From Thermodesulfobacteriota bacterium (GTDB lineage: Bacteria > Desulfobacterota > Desulfobacteria > Desulfobacterales > Desulfosudaceae): a stretch of DNA of 48,005 nt. This document shows positions 41,471-48,005 of this stretch, one piece after another. Numbering within the stretch: position 1 is the first letter of the stretch; every line of letters begins with the position of its first letter. The stretch spans positions 1 through 48,005 of the forward strand of contig JBFMDX010000027.1 in NCBI GenBank assembly GCA_040753795.1, in the 5' to 3' direction. The notes below the pieces were generated by a model that was not told the origin of the DNA, made no database searches, and saw nothing but the letters and a program-made list of their open reading frames with translations. The translations under genes were made by a program, and so were the position numbers.

Positions 41471-44400
41471 TTGAGAAAAATCTTCGTTTGCCTGCTGCTG
41501 TTCGCTGCCTGCCTTTGTTCCCAAAACCTGTTTGCAACGGAAGTTACCGCTTTCGGCCCGCAGGTTTGTAAACGCACGACCGGCTCCCCCAATATTTATA
41601 ATGATACGTTTTCAGCCCCTGAAATCCAAGGGCGGCTAATCATTCGTAACGGCACCGATGATGGCCAGCACCGGGTAACCAGCGCTGTTATTACCGTTAA
41701 CGGCGTCGAAGTGTTCGCCCCGGAAAATTTCAAGCAAGATATCTATTTGTTAGAGTGCCCGGTTGAACTTGCCGCCACCAACACCATCAAGGTTGAGCTT
41801 TCCAGCAAACCGGACACCTTCCTTGAAATCGAAGTGGTTCATGAAGTTGTTTACACTACCGCTTTTGGTCCGCAGATTTACAAACGCACGACCGGCGCTA
41901 CCAATGTTTATAATGATACTTTTTCAGCCCCTAATATAGTTGGACGGCTGGTTATCCACAACGGCACGGAGGCCGACCAGAACCGGGTAACCAGCGGCGT
42001 TATTACTTTTAACGGCGTGAAAATATGCACCACAGATGATTTTAAACAGGGAAAGTATCTGATGGAGTACCCGGTAGATCTGGAGGCTTCTAATGATCTC
42101 CGGGTAGAGCTTTCCAGCAAGCCGGGCACTTTTCTTGAAATTGAAGTGCTTCATGAAGCCATTTTCCCCAGCGCCGCTTTACAGGCCGAACCGGTTGTTA
42201 TCCTTCAGGGACAAGCCTCAACCCTGACCTGGACTTCGAACAATGCCGTAAGTTGCTATCTGGCCTGTTCACCGGGAACGGATATCGGGGACGTGGTTTT
42301 AAACGGCACTCTGCAAGTTACTCCCGAAACCACCACGACCTATACCCTGACAGCCACCGGTATAGGAGGCATCGAGACAGCCTCCGTCACGGTTGAGGTT
42401 ATTCCCCTGCCGACTTCAACGGTAACCGCTTCGCCCTCGTCCATCATCGCCGGAGAATCGTTTACCCTCACCTGGACCACAACCAACACAGACTCCGTCA
42501 TTGGTCGACAGGTCTTGGCCGACGGTTCCACCTCTGAAATGGACCTTCCTTTATCCGGTACCAATATTCTTAAACCAAAGCAAACGACTACATACACGAT
42601 CATCTCCACTGGTCCGGGCGGAACAACTTCAGCCAGCGCCACGGTAACGGTTACTAACCCGCAACCGGCTGTCAACCTTATTGCTGAACCAAATATTATT
42701 TTCCAGGGTGGCGCGGCCGTCCTTTCCTGGACCTCGACCTATGCCAACGCCTGTGAAATCACGCCTGATATAGGGGTTGTCGCCCCCAACGGTTCCATAG
42801 AGGTAACGCCTTTTCAAACCACCGCCTATACGATTACCGCGACCGGAACCGGGGGAACAGCTTCGGCAAACGTGACCGTGACTGTTGATACCCTGCTGCC
42901 TTATGTCTCTTTTTCCGTGGAACCTGAAACCATTCTTCCCGGCCACTCAGCCACTCTCAAGTGGGAATCTTATCTGGCCGACTCCTGCCTGATATCTCCG
43001 GATATCGGGCCGGTGGATATGGCCGGGAACATAACCGTAAGCCCGGCCCAGACAACGACCTACACGATAACAGTCACGGGACCCGGGGGAACGGTAACGG
43101 CAACCGCTACCATAAACGTGGCGGATACGGATTTAACTCCTGTTGCGATGGACCTGTCCGGCTGTGCGGTCGACGGGCAAACGCTTTCCATCACCGGCGT
43201 CATAGCGGTGGATATCCAAAACAGGGGCAACAAAGCCGTTGAAGGCGCTTATGCCGTTACTTTATTTGAAGACATCAACAGTAATGGGCTTCTTGATCCG
43301 GCCAGTGACAATGTGATCGGTACGGAGACGATTGAGAATGAACCTTCGGGGAACGGCTCCCTTATCGTATCCGTTCCGGTTAACGGAAAAATGTTGTTTA
43401 AAGGGAATCGGATATTTGTATTTGTGGACAGCGGGAATGCCGTTCTGGAAACAATTGAAAACAATAATATCATCAATACCATGACCAACTGTGATATTCC
43501 CTTGCCGGTTGGCAGCATTAACCCAGTGCTTAAATGGTCATGGGATGGAAGCGGCGCGGTTGCCTCATCTTATAACCAAGTTACCAGCACACCAGTTATT
43601 ATTAACCTGAACGATGACAATGGCGACGGGATCGTCGGCGCGAAGGATATCCCGGATATCCTTTTTCTGTCGCATCCAGCCGGATCGCCCGGAACAAATA
43701 TTTTGAGGGCGGTCAGCGGCGACGGCTCCGGAAGTCTGTTTGATATTACCAATTACAGCTTTTGTTTAGGCGAGATTGCTTGTGGGGATATTGACGGCGA
43801 CGGCCTGCCGGAAATACTGGTCTGTGATAATGCCAACCATGTTCTGGCGTTTGAAAACAACGGCGAACTGAAATGGACCAGCGAACCGATTGCGTTTAAT
43901 TGGAATTATAACGCTACACTTAATGTAAAAGCATTTATTGACGGGAGAAGCCGCCTTTTTATTCAAGGAAGGACTGTCTGGTGGCGCAACTATAACTTCT
44001 GCGAGCCGGGTCGTCATGGTGGTAATAATTATCCGACCATATTGAACTCCGTGGAATGGTATCCTCAATGGCCTCCTTCAAGCGGGTATTGTATTAATTG
44101 TACGTCTTCATCATATGTGGACCTTAACCCGCCTTTAGCGCAAATAGACTCGCCCGTTTCCCTGGACCGGATAAGTGTCCGGCATGGGGGGCTGGCTTCG
44201 ATCTATGAACAACCCACAAATGCAAATGGCTATAGGGCAGTCATCGAGTTTAATGATATTACCCCGGCGGGCTCGACCTGGTATGAAGTGGCGATGCACT
44301 ACAAAGCGGACTTGCAGCCAAAGCCCGGCATAACATTAGCCGATATTGACGAAGACGGATCACCTGAAATTATCGTCGGCCGAAGTGTCGTTAATTGCGA

Positions 44401-47400
44401 TGGAACCTTGAAATGGAGCGGACAAGGAGGGAAAAACTATGGTTACATCGCTTCGGTGGCGAATATCGATCTTGATAGCCAACCGGAAGTCGTCGTCGGC
44501 AACACCGCATATAGATCCAATGGGAATCTGTACTGGGAAAACCCCGGGATAGAAGACGGATATACCGCCGTTGCCAATTTCGATGAAGACGCGTTCCCCG
44601 AGATAGTGGCTGTAGCCAGAGGCTTTGTATATTTGCTGCGACATACGGGCGAAGTCATATGGAGTACCGCCATCCCTGGAAGCGGACACGGCGGCGCGCC
44701 GGTTATTGCCGACTTTGACAATGACGGAAAACCGGAAATCGGAGTCGCCGGCGCGGCAAATTTTATTCTGCTGGCGCCTGACGGTTCCATCAAATGGACG
44801 CAGCCCATAAACGCCAAGAACTACAGAACCAGCGCCTCAGCGTTTGATCTTGATGGTGACGGGAATGTGGAGATCGTCCATCAGGACAATAATTACATGA
44901 AGATTTTCAGGGGGGCCGACGGCGCCGTTCTTTTTCAAACCGCAGTTCCTTCTACGACGGAACAGACGTTGCCGGTCATCGCCGATGTCGATAACGACCA
45001 TCACGCCGAAATCGTTGTGACATGCGATAACGCCGCTCCTGCCTCGGGAAACGGGATCCTGGTCTTCGGCAGCGCCGATAATTCCTGGCGCGCTACTCGC
45101 AAAATCTGGAATCAGCACGGTTACCACGTCACCAACATAGAGGAAAACGGCGCCATTCCCCGTATCGAGGCCAACAGTTGGGAAGAAACCAACAGTTACC
45201 GTCAGAACAAAACAGTCGCGGTATCCGGCTGTACGGATATTTCCGCCTGTTATATGCGCCTGGACACCGCCGGATTGCCGGACGCGGTTGATCTGACGGC
45301 CCGCATCAACAATGGTGGTTCTCTGAATATCCCATCTGGCATCGATGTTTCCTTTTATAACGGCGATCCCGCCGACGGAGGCGTTTACCTGGGGAAGACG
45401 CGGACAAAAACCTATCTTCAGCCGGGACAATATGAAGACATCACGTTCCACTGGTCCAATCCGGTCCAGGGACTGGCAACGATTTATGTCCGCGCGGATG
45501 ATGACGGCTCCGGGACGGGCAAATTGTATGAATCCGACGAAGCCAACAATCAGGCCTCTACTTCCTTCAATGTCGGCAATCAGGCGCCTGTCGCCGACGC
45601 CGGAACGGACCAGCTTATAATTGAAGGTGAAACGGTTAACCTGGACGGCAGCCCCTCCAGCGACCCTGAAAGAAAATCGCTGACCTATTCATGGGAGATA
45701 ACCGTCCGACCTGAGGGCAGTCTCGCGACCCTGATCGATGCCGGAACGCCGGCCCCCTCGTTTGTTCCCGACATGGCTGGAACCTACATGATCCAGTTGA
45801 TCGTAAATGACGGGCAGCTCGACAGCGGGGTTGATGTCGTTCAGGTCACGGTCAGTCCGCCGATTATGGTCCCCGACATCATTGGCTTAACTCGCAAAGA
45901 CGCCATCACGGAGATTACCGCCATCGGCCTTTTCCCCGGCCAGGAAACCGAAGCATTCAGCGATACAGTGGCGGCCGGAAGCATAATCAGCCAGGCCCCG
46001 GCGCCCGGTACGGTGGTGGCCGCCGCTTCAAAAGTGGACATGTGCCTTTCTCTGGGCATTAAAACAGTCACCGTTCCGGATGTGCGCGGCCTGACCTATG
46101 ATGCTGCCACCGCCGCGTTAAATGCCGTGACCCTGACGCCCGGAACAATTAAGGAAGTATATGTCAGCGACCAGCCGGCGGGAACCGTCCTTGAACAGAC
46201 TCCGGCGGCCGGAACAATCGTCAATCACGATTCGTCCGTCGATTTAACGGTCTCCCTCGGTCCCTGGACCGGGATCGATAACGAGCCGCCTGCTGTCCGC
46301 GTCACCGCGACGCCGAATAAAGTTATCATCGGCAACCCGGTAGTCATTAAGGTCACGGCCACGGACAACGCCGGTGTTGCCGACCAGGAACTGACGATCA
46401 ATGGCGTCCCGACCCCTCTGGTAAACGGCCAGGCCACCTACCTGCCGCAACAAGCGGGCTTTTTTATAGCTACCGCAACGGCCCTTGATATTTCCGGCCT
46501 GACCGGCACGGCCTCGGTAACGATCGCGGCCGCAAACCCATACGATGTTTACACCCCCGTGGCCGTTCTTGATGAAACCGACTGCCCGGACGTGACCGAC
46601 CGGTATTCGATTACCGGCCGGATATCCGACCCGGATGGCGTCATGTACACCCTGGCCTGCCGCCTTCAGGGAACCGAAAAATGGGAAATCCTCGCCCAGC
46701 AAACCGGTAAAACCTTTTCCGGCGAACTGGGTGTGTTCGATCCCACCACCAAACCCAACGGCGTTTATGAAATCATTCTCAACGCCAAAGACCCGGCCGG
46801 CAACGTCGCCGTTGCTTCCGGCTGCCTGGTGGCGGACGGCAACCTCAAACTCGGGGCCGTGACCCTGCCCAACACCGACCTGTCCATTCCCGCGCCGGGC
46901 CTGCCCGTCGCCCTGGAGCGGACCTACGACTCCCGCGTTACCGGCGGCGACTTCGGCCCGGGCTGGAGCCTGCCCGCATCGACCATCAGGCCCATGACCA
47001 CCCGGGAACTTTATAAGGGCTGGGCCGAGGAGGCCGCCGGCTCGTTCCTGACCACCTACTACCTTATAGAAAAGTACCGCCATGTGGTGGTCATCCGGTT
47101 CTCGGACGAGGAGGTGTTGAAGTTCAGGCTGGACGTCACCCCCAAATCCAGCCTGATGAACCCCTACAGCGGCATCAACCTGCAAGCCGCCTATGTTCCC
47201 CTGGAGGGCACGCAAGGCGTCCTGGAGGCGTTGAACGTCTCCAGCATCCATTTGATGATGATCAACAACCAGCTCCTGCAGTTCGGAACCGACCCTTACG
47301 ACCCCGTCCGGTTCAAGCTGACCCGGCCCGACGGCACGGTCTACATCGTCAACAAAACAACCGGCCTGGAGAGCATGACCGATGTCTACGGCCATATCGT

Positions 47401-48005
47401 CACCTACGGCGCCAGCGGCATCACCGGCTCTTCCGGGGTCAGCCTGTCCTTTGAACGGGACGCAAGCAACCGCATAGAAACCGTGACCGACTCGTTCGGC
47501 CGGACCGTCACCTACACCTACGGCCCGGACGGCATGCTGGAGAAGGTCGTCCGGACCGGGTCCGAACCCCTGGCCGCGCGGTCCCTGGCAACCTACGGCT
47601 ATGACCAGGGCATCCTGGGCCGGCCGGTGTTAAAGGAGATCCTGGCCCCGGACGGAACCAAACTGGGCTCGTTTGAATACGACGCCAAGGCACGGGTAAC
47701 CGCTTTAATCGACGCTGACGGCAACCGGATCATCTACGGGTTCGACCTGCCCAACCATACCCAGCAGATCACCGACCGCCTGGGCCACACCACCCTTTAT
47801 GAGTATGACGGCAAAGGCAACGTCACCCAAAAGACCGACCCTTCGGGCAATGTCACCGCCTGGACCTATGACGGCCAGGGCAACAAGCTGTCCGAGACCG
47901 ACCCCCTGGGACTGACCAAGTCTTACACCTATGACGCCAACGACAACCTGCTGACCGAGACCGACCCCCTGGGTCATGTCACATCCTACACTTACAACGC
48001 CCGCA
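41471..48005 (+). CDS. Giant modular exported RHS/YD-repeat protein (partial, runs off window)
   Basis: I translated this frame by hand from TTG 41471 (GGGGGG upstream) to the window edge: 2178 codons without a stop. Residues 1-22 are a signal peptide; a lipobox-like LFAAC at 10-14 is also possible. Order of parts: two copies of a 104-residue module (26-129, 130-about 230, both TAFGPQ.. KRTTG..[10 protein letters not shown]); four Ig-like repeats (235-553, LSWTS...TTTYTITATGxGGT); CARDB (557-676); about eight FG-GAP repeats with DxDxDGxPE calcium loops (686-1203); a W[15 protein letters not shown] element; a second CARDB-like part (1257-1370); PKD (1372-1462); two PASTA domains (1466-1597); an Ig-like part; an RHS entry segment (1790-1824); YD repeats from about 1975 on. 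The C-terminal tip is not in the window. Confidence 0.9.
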   Translation, partial: MRKIFVCLLLFAACLCSQNLFATEVTAFGPQVCKRTTGSPNIYNDTFSAPEIQGRLIIRNGTDDGQHRVTSAVITVNGVEVFAPENFKQDIYLLECPVELAATNTIKVELSSKPDTFLEIEVVHEVVYTTAFGPQIYKRTTGATNVYNDTFSAPNIVGRLVIHNGTEADQNRVTSGVITFNGVKICTTDDFKQGKYLMEYPVDLEASNDLRVELSSKPGTFLEIEVLHEAIFPSAALQAEPVVILQGQASTLTWTSNNAVSCYLACSPGTDIGDVVLNGTLQVTPETTTTYTLTATGIGGIETASVTVEVIPLPTSTVTASPSSIIAGESFTLTWTTTNTDSVIGRQVLADGSTSEMDLPLSGTNILKPKQTTTYTIISTGPGGTTSASATVTVTNPQPAVNLIAEPNIIFQGGAAVLSWTSTYANACEITPDIGVVAPNGSIEVTPFQTTAYTITATGTGGTASANVTVTVDTLLPYVSFSVEPETILPGHSATLKWESYLADSCLISPDIGPVDMAGNITVSPAQTTTYTITVTGPGGTVTATATINVADTDLTPVAMDLSGCAVDGQTLSITGVIAVDIQNRGNKAVEGAYAVTLFEDINSNGLLDPASDNVIGTETIENEPSGNGSLIVSVPVNGKMLFKGNRIFVFVDSGNAVLETIENNNIINTMTNCDIPLPVGSINPVLKWSWDGSGAVASSYNQVTSTPVIINLNDDNGDGIVGAKDIPDILFLSHPAGSPGTNILRAVSGDGSGSLFDITNYSFCLGEIACGDIDGDGLPEILVCDNANHVLAFENNGELKWTSEPIAFNWNYNATLNVKAFIDGRSRLFIQGRTVWWRNYNFCEPGRHGGNNYPTILNSVEWYPQWPPSSGYCINCTSSSYVDLNPPLAQIDSPVSLDRISVRHGGLASIYEQPTNANGYRAVIEFNDITPAGSTWYEVAMHYKADLQPKPGITLADIDEDGSPEIIVGRSVVNCDGTLKWSGQGGKNYGYIASVANIDLDSQPEVVVGNTAYRSNGNLYWENPGIEDGYTAVANFDEDAFPEIVAVARGFVYLLRHTGEVIWSTAIPGSGHGGAPVIADFDNDGKPEIGVAGAANFILLAPDGSIKWTQPINAKNYRTSASAFDLDGDGNVEIVHQDNNYMKIFRGADGAVLFQTAVPSTTEQTLPVIADVDNDHHAEIVVTCDNAAPASGNGILVFGSADNSWRATRKIWNQHGYHVTNIEENGAIPRIEANSWEETNSYRQNKTVAVSGCTDISACYMRLDTAGLPDAVDLTARINNGGSLNIPSGIDVSFYNGDPADGGVYLGKTRTKTYLQPGQYEDITFHWSNPVQGLATIYVRADDDGSGTGKLYESDEANNQASTSFNVGNQAPVADAGTDQLIIEGETVNLDGSPSSDPERKSLTYSWEITVRPEGSLATLIDAGTPAPSFVPDMAGTYMIQLIVNDGQLDSGVDVVQVTVSPPIMVPDIIGLTRKDAITEITAIGLFPGQETEAFSDTVAAGSIISQAPAPGTVVAAASKVDMCLSLGIKTVTVPDVRGLTYDAATAALNAVTLTPGTIKEVYVSDQPAGTVLEQTPAAGTIVNHDSSVDLTVSLGPWTGIDNEPPAVRVTATPNKVIIGNPVVIKVTATDNAGVADQELTINGVPTPLVNGQATYLPQQAGFFIATATALDISGLTGTASVTIAAANPYDVYTPVAVLDETDCPDVTDRYSITGRISDPDGVMYTLACRLQGTEKWEILAQQTGKTFSGELGVFDPTTKPNGVYEIILNAKDPAGNVAVASGCLVADGNLKLGAVTLPNTDLSIPAPGLPVALERTYDSRVTGGDFGPGWSLPASTIRPMTTRELYKGWAEEAAGSFLTTYYLIEKYRHVVVIRFSDEEVLKFRLDVTPKSSLMNPYSGINLQAAYVPLEGTQGVLEALNVSSIHLMMINNQLLQFGTDPYDPVRFKLTRPDGTVYIVNKTTGLESMTDVYGHIVTYGASGITGSSGVSLSFERDASNRIETVTDSFGRTVTYTYGPDGMLEKVVRTGSEPLAARSLATYGYDQGILGRPVLKEILAPDGTKLGSFEYDAKARVTALIDADGNRIIYGFDLPNHTQQITDRLGHTTLYEYDGKGNVTQKTDPSGNVTAWTYDGQGNKLSETDPLGLTKSYTYDANDNLLTETDPLGHVTSYTYNAR

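Noticed and set aside
46244-47395. A 383-codon minus-strand frame opposite the giant gene.
   Set aside because: The plus-strand frame encodes continuous PASTA and RHS features; the reverse product is Gly/His/Val-rich with no domain.

Overview
The window looks like a chromosomal segment of a GC-rich (roughly 55-60 % by eye) Gram-negative bacterium of the Desulfobacterota (former Deltaproteobacteria). The basis is the combination of a complete Gsp-type II secretion system (T2SS) with a GspN subunit, a ResB/CcsB (system II) cytochrome c maturation pair, a TRAP-type solute-binding protein, and a GEMM-I cyclic-dinucleotide riboswitch. No tRNA, rRNA, CRISPR array, insertion sequence or phage gene was seen.

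Layout. 1-562: start of a TRAP transporter binding protein (minus strand, runs off the window). 563-914: gene-free, with an inverted family of GGTTCAAGG-type repeats. 915-3388: U32 peptidase-family protein, then IHF alpha followed by an intrinsic terminator. 3480-15011: T2SS operon in the order gspG-H-I-J-K-L-M-N-C-D-E, many genes overlapping. 15008-16445: a YidD-domain protein with an added N-terminal hydrophobic segment and a TPR protein. 16460-20154: the missing inner-membrane subunit gspF, on the opposite strand, downstream of an unusual REC-DUF4388-TM-DUF1566 protein. 20431-23793: small metabolic and unknown genes (DUF2804, DUF166, PilZ, CMD family, rpiB). 23800-26020: cheC, cheY and a degenerate LytM protein on the minus strand. 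26341-28656: large protein with a C-terminal class III cyclase-like domain. 28682-31456: DUF401 permease and a dynamin-like GTPase. 31666-36435: AI-2E permease, then a pqiA-pqiA-pqiB-pqiC operon for inter-membrane lipid transport. 36584-39455: TrhA/PAQR protein and ccsB/resB. 39576-40972: rsmI and a secreted YbhB/PEBP protein.

41053-48005 holds what I consider the most interesting system. A GEMM-I riboswitch, with an A at the position that distinguishes cGAMP-type from c-di-GMP-type members, is followed by an intrinsic terminator. Then comes an uninterrupted open frame that starts at 41471 and runs off the window after 2178 codons. It encodes a modular exported protein: a duplicated N-terminal module, Ig-like repeats, CARDB, an FG-GAP propeller, PKD, two PASTA domains, and an RHS/YD-repeat shell.

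How the parts may fit together (inference): a second messenger read by the riboswitch would control expression of a giant surface or secreted RHS protein. The T2SS in the same window is one possible export route. A PilZ protein with intact ligand motifs (22132-22485) shows that cyclic-dinucleotide signalling is used in this cell.
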